Of a stretch of 64,000 bases of DNA, positions 8,601 through 15,992 are shown one piece after another. The position numbers and the translations under genes are program-made. Where the stretch lies: the NCBI GenBank assembly GCA_031277615.1, contig JAITMC010000002.1, positions 248,001 to 312,000 of the forward strand, given 5' to 3'. This DNA comes from Chryseobacterium sp. (GTDB lineage Bacteria; Bacteroidota; Bacteroidia; Flavobacteriales; Weeksellaceae). How positions within the stretch are numbered: the stretch's first letter is position 1; each line of letters opens with the position of its first letter. The notes beneath the pieces were generated by a model. That model did not search any database. It had not been told where the DNA came from and saw nothing but the letters and a program-made list of their open reading frames with translations.

Positions 8601-9449
8601 CTAAAAATGAAAAATATCCTTCGCTTTATTGTATGAACTTTCAAAATTCAGGAGATTCAGCTTGTGTTCTGCCTTTTCTACGCTCATAAAATTGATGACC
8701 TGCTCTGTAGGCATATTTCCTACCAGGTCATCTTTGGCCATAGGGCAGCCTCCGATCCCTTTGATCGCACTGTCGAATCTCCGGCAGCCTTTATCATAAG
8801 CCGCTTTCAGCTTTGAATAAGAATCTTCATATCGGTTGTGAAAATGTCCTCCAAAATTGATATCCGGATATTGTGAAGGAATTTTATCAAATAAAAGAGC
8901 AATGGTCTCCGGCGTTGCAACGCCCGTAGTATCAGAAAGTAAGATATCTTTAATTCCTATTTCCGAAAATCTTTTTGCCCAGAAATCCACGTCTTCCCAT
9001 TTCCACATTTCACCGTATGGATTCCCAAAAGCCATCGAAAAATAGATGTTCAGCTGTTTACCTTCACTTTTTACCAGCTCAAGCATTCTGATGATCTCTT
9101 CAAAAGCTTCCTCCTGACTTTTGTTGGTATTCCTGTGCTGAAAAGTCTCTGAAATAGAGAACGGAAAGCCTAAGATATCTACAGACGAATGTTTCAGCGC
9201 TTTCTCGGCTCCCCTGTAATTTCCGATAATCGCAGAAACTCTGGTATCGGATAGTGAGGTATCAATATTTTCAGCAACCTCATCAGAATCAGCCATCTGA
9301 GGAATCGCTTTTGGAGAAACGAAGCTCAGACAATCCAATACATCGAAGCCAACTTCCATCAGAGAGTTGATATAATCTATTTTTTTGGCGGTAGGGATAA
9401 ACTCTCCCCATCCCTGCATGGCATCTCTAGGACATTCGGTAAGGTACAT
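8601..9449 (-). CDS. Hydroxymethylglutaryl-CoA lyase
   Basis: 282 residues, a TIM-barrel enzyme of the HMGL-like family that cleaves HMG-CoA to acetoacetate and acetyl-CoA in leucine or ketone-body metabolism. Visible features are the N-terminal catalytic Arg-Asp (ECPRDAMQG, Arg8-Asp9), the metal-binding HFHNR (His202, His204) and the signature GIGGCPMA with the active-site Cys at about residue 235. I chose the ATG at 9449 over a TTG two codons upstream. A -7 box for this strand lies at 9469-9476. It could also be a related aldolase, but the GGCPMA loop is typical of HMG-CoA lyase. Confidence 0.9.
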   Translation of the reverse strand: MYLTECPRDAMQGWGEFIPTAKKIDYINSLMEVGFDVLDCLSFVSPKAIPQMADSDEVAENIDTSLSDTRVSAIIGNYRGAEKALKHSSVDILGFPFSISETFQHRNTNKSQEEAFEEIIRMLELVKSEGKQLNIYFSMAFGNPYGEMWKWEDVDFWAKRFSEIGIKDILLSDTTGVATPETIALLFDKIPSQYPDINFGGHFHNRYEDSYSKLKAAYDKGCRRFDSAIKGIGGCPMAKDDLVGNMPTEQVINFMSVEKAEHKLNLLNFESSYNKAKDIFHF

Positions 9450-9468
9450 TTTCAATTTTTGATTTTCT

Positions 9469-9476
9469 CAAATATA
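9469..9476 (-). promoter_or_regulatory. -7 box (TATATTTG) of the HMG-CoA lyase gene
   Basis: CAAATATA on the plus strand reads TATATTTG on the minus strand, a perfect Bacteroidetes TAnnTTTG, 20 bases upstream of the ATG at 9449. The nearest TTG lies 23 bases further out, slightly long for the -33 element. Confidence 0.5.
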
Positions 9477-9852
9477 ATAAAACTAAATAATTTGATATAC
9501 AAGACATACAAATCTAAGATTATTTTGATTTTCAAAGTTTTATCCCTGATTTATAATTTCGATACTTTATATTTTGATTACAATAATCCGGGCCGGGCAG
9601 ATCAATTGACTATTTATTCACTTATCCTGTTACAAATTCTTCAACACACCGGTTTCAATGGAAATTTTAATAAAAATTTAATTTAAAAATATTGCAGCTA
9701 TTGTTTCAATTTAAAGAAATTTATACCGAAAATTTCAAATAATAATTAAAAATATAAAACAAGATTTTCAATACACAAAAATCTAATTTTCAGAAAGTTA
9801 GAACGATTGCGTATTTTTTAATCTCAGGCAAATTATTATAGGAAAAATAATA

Positions 9853-9860
9853 TAAATTTG
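9853..9860 (+). promoter_or_regulatory. -7 box (TAAATTTG) of the small membrane-protein gene
   Basis: A match to TAnnTTTG about 29 bases upstream of the ATG at 9889. No good TTTG is present 19-20 bases further upstream, so the promoter is only half supported. Confidence 0.4.
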
Positions 9861-9888
9861 TCAAAAAAACACTAAAAAAGACAAAAGG

Positions 9889-10038
9889 ATGGATAGCCAT
9901 AGCGATAAGGATAAGGAGCAGAAAAAAATTCTTATGGGGTATAAATTAATGAAAAAACTAAAACCGGTTGCTGAAATATTAATCTGGATTTTATTAGCCG
10001 GAATTATTGTTTTAGCCTTAAAAACGGTCATAAAGTAG
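9889..10038 (+). CDS. 49-residue single-span membrane protein
   Basis: Short gene with an ATG at 9889, stop TAG at 10036-10038. The first 26 residues are highly charged (MDSHSDKDKEQKK, then MGYKLMKKLKP). One hydrophobic helix follows at about residues 29-44 (EILIWILLAGIIVLALK). An AAAAGG stretch precedes the ATG and a TAAATTTG box (9853-9860) lies 29 bases upstream, which supports real expression. The positive-inside rule predicts a cytoplasmic N-terminus. No function is known to me. It sits alone upstream of pepT. Confidence 0.6.
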   Translation: MDSHSDKDKEQKKILMGYKLMKKLKPVAEILIWILLAGIIVLALKTVIK

Positions 10039-10175
10039 CCCCGGAGAAACTACACCTCCATTTATTTTCAAAAAAAGCTGTATAATCAGCTTCCTGCTGC
10101 ACCCAATCACCATTCTTTTGCCTCCATGATCATTGATAAGGGAGTATCCGTACCCATTATGAACAAATTACATCG

Positions 10176-10183
10176 TATATTTG
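10176..10183 (+). promoter_or_regulatory. -7 box (TATATTTG) of pepT
   Basis: Perfect TAnnTTTG 20 bases upstream of the pepT ATG, implying a very short leader. No clear TTTG at the -33 position. Confidence 0.5.
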
Positions 10184-10202
10184 TTCAAATTTATGTTATC
10201 TG

Positions 10203-11450
10203 ATGAGTACAATAGAATTCAACCCTTTATGGAAAGAGAAATTACTGAACCGTTTTCTCAGTTATGTAAAAATATATTCAACCAGCGACGCTGAAAGTGA
10301 AGCAACCCCTTCTACAGAGCGCCAGTGGGATATTGCGAAATATATTGCTGAAGAACTGAAAACCATCGGTCTGGAAGATGTTTCCCTTGATGAGAACGGG
10401 TATATTATGGGGTACATCCCATCTAATCTTGAAAATGATGCACGACCTGTCATCGGGTTTATTTCGCATTATGATACCTCTCCTGATTTCAGCGGTGAAA
10501 ATGTAAAGCCACAGGTTTGGGAAAACTATGACGGAAACGATCTTCTGTTGAATGAAACGACTGGATTTACCTTATCTCCTTCAAAATTTGAAAGCTTAAA
10601 AAAATATATCGGTCAGACTTTGATCACGACAGACGGGAACACCCTTCTGGGAGCAGACGACAAAGCAGGATGTGCTGAAATTGTCACGGCCGCAGAATAC
10701 CTGATTGCCAATCCGGAAATCAAACACGGAAGAATTGCCGTAGGATTTACCCCGGATGAGGAGATCGGAAGAGGGGCCCATAAATTTGATGTTGCCAGAT
10801 TCGGTGCCGAATGGGCGTATACGATGGATGGCGGAGAAGTGGGTGAACTGGAATATGAAAACTTCAATGCAGCAGGTGCAGTAGTAAAAATCCACGGTTT
10901 GAGCGTACATCCGGGATATGCTTACGGAAAAATGGTGAATGCAGCTCTTTTGGCCGCTGAATTTGCCCAGATGCTTCCTGCAGGGGAAACTCCTTCCACC
11001 ACAAAAGGTTTTGATGGGTTTTATCATTTGATGGACATCAATGCTGATGTTTCGGAAGGTAAACTTCAGTATATCATCCGTGATCATGACGCTGACAAAT
11101 TTGAAGCGAGAAAGAAATTCATGGAAGAAAAAGTGGCTGAATTCAATCAGAAACATGGCGCAGGAACTGCTGAAGTGGAAATAAAAGAGCAGTACCGGAA
11201 TATGAAGCAGCAGTTTGAAGGCAAAATGCATATTGTGGATCTTGCCGCCAAAGCAATGCAGGAGGCCGGAATTGAACCTAAGATCAAAGCGATCCGGGGA
11301 GGGACTGACGGAGCACAGCTTTCCTATATGGGACTTCCATGTCCGAATATTTTTGCCGGAGGCATTAACTTCCACGGTCCTTATGAATATGTAGCTTTGG
11401 AAAGCATGGAAAAAGCCACTGAAGTGATCATTAATATTGTAAAAGCCTAG
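10203..11450 (+). CDS. pepT: Peptidase T (tripeptide aminopeptidase)
   Basis: 415 residues, the standard length for PepT of peptidase family M20B, a cytoplasmic di-zinc enzyme releasing N-terminal residues from tripeptides. The metal ligands are visible in order: His89 and the nearby Asp91 (SHYDTSPD), bridging Asp152 (LGADDKAG), catalytic Glu186 with Glu187 (TPDEEIGRG), Asp209 (MDGGEVG) and a C-terminal His in NFHGPYEY. The dimerisation domain lies between. It is followed 5 bases later by an exported-protein gene. Confidence 0.96.
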   Translation: MSTIEFNPLWKEKLLNRFLSYVKIYSTSDAESEATPSTERQWDIAKYIAEELKTIGLEDVSLDENGYIMGYIPSNLENDARPVIGFISHYDTSPDFSGENVKPQVWENYDGNDLLLNETTGFTLSPSKFESLKKYIGQTLITTDGNTLLGADDKAGCAEIVTAAEYLIANPEIKHGRIAVGFTPDEEIGRGAHKFDVARFGAEWAYTMDGGEVGELEYENFNAAGAVVKIHGLSVHPGYAYGKMVNAALLAAEFAQMLPAGETPSTTKGFDGFYHLMDINADVSEGKLQYIIRDHDADKFEARKKFMEEKVAEFNQKHGAGTAEVEIKEQYRNMKQQFEGKMHIVDLAAKAMQEAGIEPKIKAIRGGTDGAQLSYMGLPCPNIFAGGINFHGPYEYVALESMEKATEVIINIVKA

Positions 11451-11455
11451 TTTTC

Positions 11456-12025
11456 ATGAAAAGATTTTCAGCATTCCTCTTCCTGTTGGCCTTTGCGGTC
11501 AGTCATGCGCAGGTGTCAGCTTTTCAGAAAGCGGATTCCCGTTATGAAAGGAAGAAAAAGGCTCTGTACAAGAAGTACCCAAAGCCTAACAATGAAAGAA
11601 CTAAGCAGGAGTGGCTTCTTACGGAGGCAAAAATAGCTACGTATGAGAATGCTTTAAAGAAGATCTCTGAGGAGGAAAGGAAGGGATTAACAGATGTTCC
11701 GCCACCTGTAGGACAAAAAGTAAGCAAGGAAGCTGAATATGAGGCAGGAAAAGCTGCTTTTCAGAAGCTTTTAACTGAAGCGCTTGATCTGTCTTTTCTG
11801 AATTTTCCGGCCAGCTCTTACCATACGACTTTAAGATTTGCGGTGGATGCTCAAGGAAATGCTGTTCAGCCTAAAGTAAAAGGCAATAATGAAGATGTGA
11901 ATACTTTTATTGAAGCTGCTTTTTACAAGATTAAAGATAAAGGCAAATGGAAACCTGCCGAAGAAAACGGGAAACCCGTTATCTCAGCTGTTGTCATGTC
12001 TTTCGATCTGAAACTTAATCAATAA
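11456..12025 (+). CDS. Exported protein with a TonB-C-like domain
   Basis: 189 residues. A cleavable signal peptide (MKRFSAFLFLLAFAVSHAQ) leads into a charged helical region (about 25-85). A C-terminal domain (about 110-189) shows the pattern of the TonB C-terminal fold: TLRFAVDAQGNAV, an F-I-A-F helix, then GKWKPAEENGKPV and a closing strand. Unlike true TonB it lacks an uncleaved membrane anchor and a Pro-rich spacer, so it is probably a periplasmic TonB-C paralog of unknown role. It starts 5 bases after pepT and ends at a strong terminator. Confidence 0.7.
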   Translation: MKRFSAFLFLLAFAVSHAQVSAFQKADSRYERKKKALYKKYPKPNNERTKQEWLLTEAKIATYENALKKISEEERKGLTDVPPPVGQKVSKEAEYEAGKAAFQKLLTEALDLSFLNFPASSYHTTLRFAVDAQGNAVQPKVKGNNEDVNTFIEAAFYKIKDKGKWKPAEENGKPVISAVVMSFDLKLNQ

Positions 12026-12034
12026 AAATATAAA

Positions 12035-12068
12035 AACCCGCTGTACTGTACAGCGGGTTCTTTTTTTC
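12035..12068 (+). terminator. Intrinsic terminator after the pepT unit
   Basis: Eleven-base-pair GC-rich stem (12035-12045 with 12049-12059, AACCCGCTGTA) with a 3-nt loop, followed by C and seven T. It ends the pepT-exported-protein transcript. Confidence 0.88.
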
Positions 12069-12113
12069 AGTATATTTACCTTATTACCAATAACTTTAAC
12101 AATCTATTGCATT

Positions 12114-12368
12114 ATGAAAAAAATGAAAAAACTTTTAAGAAAAGACCTGACTTCCATTCTTGGAGGAGGCAGCGGATGCCATATGAATGGTGATTCCGCT
12201 TATTGCTGGTCCGACTGTGAATGCTCGTTCGGAAGAGCCTGCGAAATGGCAGACGACGGGAATCCCGGAACCTGTGTAAGTGTTGGCGGCGGAAATCCCG
12301 GTGGTGGTACCGGCGGTGGCGGCGGATGCTTCCCACCATCCCGATGCGAAGAAGAAATGCCTTATTAG
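12114..12368 (+). CDS. Double-glycine leader peptide with an eight-cysteine core
   Basis: 84 residues. The leader (residues 1-18) is MKKMKKLLRKDLTSILGG, a classic GG-type leader with hydrophobic residues spaced before the Gly-Gly, cut by peptidase-containing ABC exporters in known systems. The predicted core of 66 residues has eight cysteines at 22, 31, 35, 37, 43, 54, 72 and 78, plus a Gly-rich linker at 58-71. The spacing C-x8-C-x3-C-x-C-x5-C-x10-C suggests a compact disulfide fold like a small knottin, followed by a second two-cysteine module. Chryseobacterium genomes carry many such bacteriocin-like peptides of unknown activity. No modification enzyme or exporter is adjacent. It sits between two terminators, so it is monocistronic. 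Confidence 0.78.
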   Translation: MKKMKKLLRKDLTSILGGGSGCHMNGDSAYCWSDCECSFGRACEMADDGNPGTCVSVGGGNPGGGTGGGGGCFPPSRCEEEMPY

Positions 12369-12496
12369 ACTGCAAGCCGGGAGAAAGGATACTGAAGGAT
12401 TTTTAGTGATCAACAGTCGGGTTTACAACTTCCATAAATTTCCGTCATCAGACTGGCCAAACATCAATTCTTCCTCTGAATTCAGGTTAAATAATA

Positions 12497-12531
12497 AAAC
12501 CGGAAGTAAATGCGCTTCCGGTTTTTTATTT
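12497..12531 (+). terminator. Intrinsic terminator after the eight-cysteine peptide gene
   Basis: Ten-base-pair stem (12497-12506 with 12515-12524, AAACCGGAAG) followed by TTTATTTT, about 130 bases past the peptide stop. The 128 bases between hold nothing else I recognise. Confidence 0.8.
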
Positions 12532-12641
12532 TCATCCAAAACCCGGCCCTTGTCAAAGCATGCTGGCCATTCATCAAATAAAATTTCATTCCCCCTTACT
12601 GATTTGTTGTTTTGCATCAGATTTATAACAATAATCAATTT

Positions 12642-13235
12642 ATGAAACAACAATTTTTAGCATGCTCTTCATTGCTATTATGCATCACATGCTCTATGGA
12701 CACTCAGGCTCAGCAAACTCCATCGCTGCACTTCGGAATCAAAGGCGGGGCGAATTTTACAAAAACCTCAACAGAGTCTTCTTTGGAAGGAAAATACGGT
12801 TTCGGCTATCAGGCCGGTGCTATGGCAAGAGTGGATATCGGAAGGCTGTATGTACAGGGAGAAACGCTGCTCAACAAAAGAAAAACCTCCTATGAAGCAA
12901 AAGATAAAGGTTCCGCCAAACTTACATGGAACAGTGTTGATGTTCCTGTCGTAATAGGCTATAAGCTCATTAAGACCGATGACTTTAATGTCAGGGCATT
13001 TGCCGGCGGGGTGTACAGTTTTGCTTTTAACAATAAGCTTTCCGTTTCTGAATCCTTTCAGGAAGGCTATAACAAATTCGACAAGTCCAATATCGGAATT
13101 ACAGGAGGAATTGGGATAGATTATAAAAATTTCACCGTGGATCTCAGGTATGAAAACGGGCTTTCCAGCCTCAATAAAGAGTTTAAATCCAAACCTCACA
13201 GCTTCAGTCTGGGAATTGGTTATTTCTTATTCTAA
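12642..13235 (+). CDS. PorT-family outer-membrane beta-barrel protein
   Basis: 197 residues from the ATG at 12642; an upstream TTG is unlikely because the signal peptide begins with MKQQFLACSSLLL. The mature part shows alternating strands with the opening FGIKGGANFTK typical of the PorT/OMP_b-brl_2 family and a terminal strand ending in Phe (FSLGIGYFLF). It is a small eight-strand-like barrel in the outer membrane; many members have no known role. It is monocistronic, between terminators at 12497 and 13258. Confidence 0.85.
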   Translation: MKQQFLACSSLLLCITCSMDTQAQQTPSLHFGIKGGANFTKTSTESSLEGKYGFGYQAGAMARVDIGRLYVQGETLLNKRKTSYEAKDKGSAKLTWNSVDVPVVIGYKLIKTDDFNVRAFAGGVYSFAFNNKLSVSESFQEGYNKFDKSNIGITGGIGIDYKNFTVDLRYENGLSSLNKEFKSKPHSFSLGIGYFLF

Positions 13236-13257
13236 AAACTTGAATTATCTTTGACCG

Positions 13258-13292
13258 ATTAGAAACTGTAAATCTGCAGTTTCTAATTTTTT
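13258..13292 (+). terminator. Intrinsic terminator after the barrel gene
   Basis: Ten-base-pair stem (13259-13268 with 13277-13286, TTAGAAACTG) and a T-run. It separates the barrel gene from the histidine kinase gene. Confidence 0.8.
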
Positions 13293-13316
13293 ATCAATTC
13301 TCTTCAGACTTCTCCT

Positions 13317-14372
13317 ATGACCAAACCTTTTGTTTTAAAAGAATATATTTTCTCATTTACTTTCTGGCTTGTCTTTGCTATTGTGCTGTGGTGCAATATT
13401 CAGGTTTCTGCAGGAGCTTTATCTGCCCTGGTTCAGGCTGTTCTTATCATCATCAGTTCCTTTATTCTGACTCATTTTCTGACCTCTACATTGCTTCCCA
13501 AAGCTTTAAGATTAAAAAAAATGAAAAAATTCCTTATCCAAGTTTCTGTGATCATATTGATTTTAAGCCTGATATACTCCTGCATCTATACCTATGTAGA
13601 CATAGCCTTTGAAGGTTCTCTTCCCAATCATTTTTCCGGGCATTTGCCTTTTTTGTGGCGGGGTTTTTATATGGGTTTACCAGCCTCTTTTTTAATCAAT
13701 GGCTCTGCCTGTGGCATTAAGTTCTATCAGGAACTCGGGAAAATAGAAAGAGATCATATTCTTCTTCAGCAGGCTCACCTGGAAAACCAGCTCAAACTGC
13801 TTCAGGATCAGATTAATCCACATCTGGTATTCAACATTCTGAACCATATTCACATCCTGATGAAACGCGATACGGAGCTGGCAGATTATTTACTGATGAA
13901 ATTTTCGGATATCCTGCGGTACCAGCTGTATCATTGTAATGAAAACCTGGTTTCTCTGGACAAGGAAACCGAATACCTCCAAAATCTGATCGAAGTAGAA
14001 AAACTGAGATGGGGAAATGAGCTGAATGTAAAAGCCACGCTGGAAATCGGCAACAGAAAAGCACTTATCGCTCCTTTACTATTGATCCCTTTTATAGAGA
14101 ATGCCTTTAAATATGTCTGCAGGCTTCCCGGGCAGACCGGCTACGTTAAGATTTTCTGTAAGGAAGAGAGCAATACTCTTTTCTTTTATGTTGAAAATCC
14201 TTATTCAGAAATGGCCGTCGATAAAAAGAAAGACGGAGGTATCGGCCTTCAGAATGTAAAGAAACGGCTGAAACTACAATATCCGGGCGCCCATGACCTT
14301 AAAATTGAATCTGATCATCTTATATATAAAGTAACTTTAACCTTAAAACTGTCTGAAGAAAATGAGCAGTAA
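13317..14372 (+). CDS. LytS/YehU-type sensor histidine kinase
   Basis: 351 residues. Four membrane spans fill the first 136 residues (about 11-28, 38-58, 72-92, 116-136). A coiled segment leads to the His_kinase motif with the phospho-acceptor His169 (QINPHLVFNILNHI), then an ATPase domain with NAFKY and GIGLQNVKKRL. This is the kinase of LytTR-type two-component systems. Its stop overlaps the start of the response-regulator gene by 11 bases, so the two were cotranscribed. The regulator is broken, so the kinase may now lack its partner. Confidence 0.92.
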   Translation: MTKPFVLKEYIFSFTFWLVFAIVLWCNIQVSAGALSALVQAVLIIISSFILTHFLTSTLLPKALRLKKMKKFLIQVSVIILILSLIYSCIYTYVDIAFEGSLPNHFSGHLPFLWRGFYMGLPASFLINGSACGIKFYQELGKIERDHILLQQAHLENQLKLLQDQINPHLVFNILNHIHILMKRDTELADYLLMKFSDILRYQLYHCNENLVSLDKETEYLQNLIEVEKLRWGNELNVKATLEIGNRKALIAPLLLIPFIENAFKYVCRLPGQTGYVKIFCKEESNTLFFYVENPYSEMAVDKKKDGGIGLQNVKKRLKLQYPGAHDLKIESDHLIYKVTLTLKLSEENEQ

Positions 14373-14740
14373 TATCCCTAAAATGAAATGCCTGATTGTG
14401 GATGATGAGCCTCTGGCAAGATTCCACCTTAAGGAACTGGCAGAGCGGATTGATTTTTTATCTGTAGAAGGAACCTGTGCCACTGCACTGGAAGCAGACG
14501 CCAAGGTAAAGGAAAACGAGATTGATCTTCTTTTTCTGGACATCAATCTGCCTTATCTGAGAATCGCTGCCATCCGAACATTTTTTCAGGATTCACAAAT
14601 CATTCCTGATCAATATTACCCATATCGATATGATTTCCGGAGGCCGTTTGTTTATCAACAAAACAGAACTTCCTATTTCCCGTACCCGGAAAGAAGAGCT
14701 GCTGAACCAGGTGGTGTATAAGAAGCTGATCAGCAAATAA
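14362..14740 (+). pseudogene. LytTR response regulator, internally deleted and frameshifted
   Basis: From the ATG at 14362 a normal receiver domain begins (MKCLIVDDEPLARFHLKEL), with Asp14-Asp15 and the phospho-acceptor Asp60 (LLFLDINLPYL). After residue 66 the frame yields unrelated residues and stops at 14721. In the +1 frame the same DNA from about 14567 encodes the end of a LytTR DNA-binding domain (ESLPSEHFFRIHKSF, then INITHIDMISGGRLF, ending VVYKKLISK) with a stop at 14738-14740. So about 100-130 codons covering the rest of the receiver and most of LytTR are missing and the two ends are out of frame. The product cannot be a working regulator unless a truncated receiver has a use. Confidence 0.82.
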
Positions 14741-14826
14741 AGGAGGAAGCCGGAGCATGGATGGGGGAAATTACTGACGTTAAAAAAAACGGATCAGATC
14801 TCCGGCTTCTTTCCTCCTTATTTTTA
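14740..14826 (+). terminator. Long imperfect hairpin after the broken regulator
   Basis: Arms at 14740-14755 and 14800-14818 (AGGAGGAAGCCGGAG and its near complement with small bulges) enclose about 44 bases and are followed by TTATTTTTA. It probably ends the two-component transcript. On the other strand it lies just past the DUF6268 gene. Confidence 0.6.
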
Positions 14827-15732
14827 GGGTAAATTCCAGCGCAAGGCTACCGCTACATAAAATGTAGTTGCGAATCTGGGATCTGCCATTTTTTTGTCTT
14901 TAAAAATACTTTTGATTTTCCGTTCACTTTCCGTGAAACTTCTCAGTAAAGCTGTTCCTCCCGTCACACTGAGACTCATTTTATCAGCGATTTTTATTTC
15001 CGGCCTCAGTCCTGCTGTAATCTGCTGATATCCGAACATGACGGATTTTCCTTCTTTATTTCTTTCCACTGACATTCCGCTGAGGTTCACCACGCTTTTC
15101 AATGTAAACGTATCTGAAAACTGATATCCTACTTCCGCCCCTTCCGGGAAGTTAAGTTTGAATTTCACCTTTCCGTTGGTTTTCCAGTCAAAATAAATCC
15201 ATGGTAAAATCATCGGAACTCCAAATGCCGTAGTCAGCACCGGTCCTCCACCCAAAGCAAGATTAGGATTAAAATGCCTGATAAACAATACCCCTCCCTG
15301 CCCCAGGACATCATCAAAATTCACCTGCTCCAGGTCTGTATACACCCCTACTGAAGCCATCATCATCATGCTCCACTTTTTCCCTAAAGGTCTTATATGC
15401 TGTAATCCTACCTGCGCATTCAGCATCTGATCCGGAAACAATGGGGTTTCGTAATTTTTATGATCCATTTTAGCATACGAACCACTTAACAGCACAGACC
15501 AGGCTTTTACCCTTCCGGAACTGTCTTTTTTTAAAGATAATGGAATACTAAGATTCAGGCTTGCTCTTTTAAAGTCGCTTTTAGAGTTCGTCCTGGCACT
15601 GTCTTCCGGACGGATATAAGCAGAGGAAGGAATATATTCTGTTTTAAGTTCGGCAGAAATTCCCGACTGTGCACTTACCCAGTACCCTAACGGCAGCAGA
15701 CAGCAGCAAGCCGTCAAAAGGTTTCTTTTCAT
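14824..15732 (-). CDS. DUF6268 family outer-membrane beta-barrel protein
   Basis: 302 residues with a signal peptide (MKRNLLTACCCLLPLGYWVSAQ) and many alternating amphipathic strands. GGVLFIRHFNPNLALGGGPV and PMILPWIYFDWK are features I associate with the DUF6268 family of Bacteroidetes outer-membrane proteins. The last strand ends in RWNLP. It is predicted to be an integral outer-membrane protein of unknown function. It is transcribed alone and convergently to the kinase/regulator pair. Confidence 0.82.
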   Translation of the reverse strand: MKRNLLTACCCLLPLGYWVSAQSGISAELKTEYIPSSAYIRPEDSARTNSKSDFKRASLNLSIPLSLKKDSSGRVKAWSVLLSGSYAKMDHKNYETPLFPDQMLNAQVGLQHIRPLGKKWSMMMMASVGVYTDLEQVNFDDVLGQGGVLFIRHFNPNLALGGGPVLTTAFGVPMILPWIYFDWKTNGKVKFKLNFPEGAEVGYQFSDTFTLKSVVNLSGMSVERNKEGKSVMFGYQQITAGLRPEIKIADKMSLSVTGGTALLRSFTESERKIKSIFKDKKMADPRFATTFYVAVALRWNLP

Positions 15733-15992
15733 ATTCTAAATTTTATGCAAAGAGAACCCTTTAGCCGTTTTTCACAAAAATTACTTGATTAAGTGTGCGA
15801 ATCTTATGACCAATCGAAATAATAGCAGGATAAAGGCTTTCTGTCATTTGCCCGGAAGCTGAAAAATATGAAGTACTATAACAAATCCCGGTCAGCGCTC
15901 AACATTATCTTAAAATCCCTTCCAGACATTAAACAGCCTGACCGTAACTTCAAGCATCAATTTCACCCATCACCCAGCTCCATCTCCTTCAT
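15733..15992. other. Intergenic region of 260 bases
   Basis: Lies between the DUF6268 gene and the MFS gene on the same strand. No open frame or terminator stands out. Its right end (15964-15989) holds one copy of the purine-rich post-stop repeat described separately. Confidence 0.5.
15964..15989 (-). repeat. Purine-rich GATGG/GGAAG repeat after the MFS stop codon
   Basis: Read on the minus strand this is GGAGATGGAGCTGGGTGATG followed by GGTG, four bases past the stop of the MFS gene. It matches in composition and position the copies after the genes ending at 23328, 29354 and 29564. Confidence 0.5.

Larger units (their letters stand above)
9450..9888. other. Gene-free AT-rich stretch
   Basis: 439 very AT-rich bases between the HMG-CoA lyase start and a small membrane-protein gene. 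A 75-codon open frame at 9459-9686 has no convincing start and overlaps the lyase promoter, so I read it as non-coding. No hairpin with a T-run stands out. Confidence 0.5.

Noticed and set aside
9459-9686. 75-codon plus-strand open frame upstream of the 49-residue gene
   Set aside because: It overlaps the promoter of the HMG-CoA lyase gene and its product is the Ile/Asn/Leu-rich type expected from AT-rich non-coding DNA.
10596-11375. Long minus-strand open frame inside pepT
   Set aside because: It is the antisense shadow of a well-conserved peptidase gene and has an implausible Phe/Ser/Cys-rich composition.
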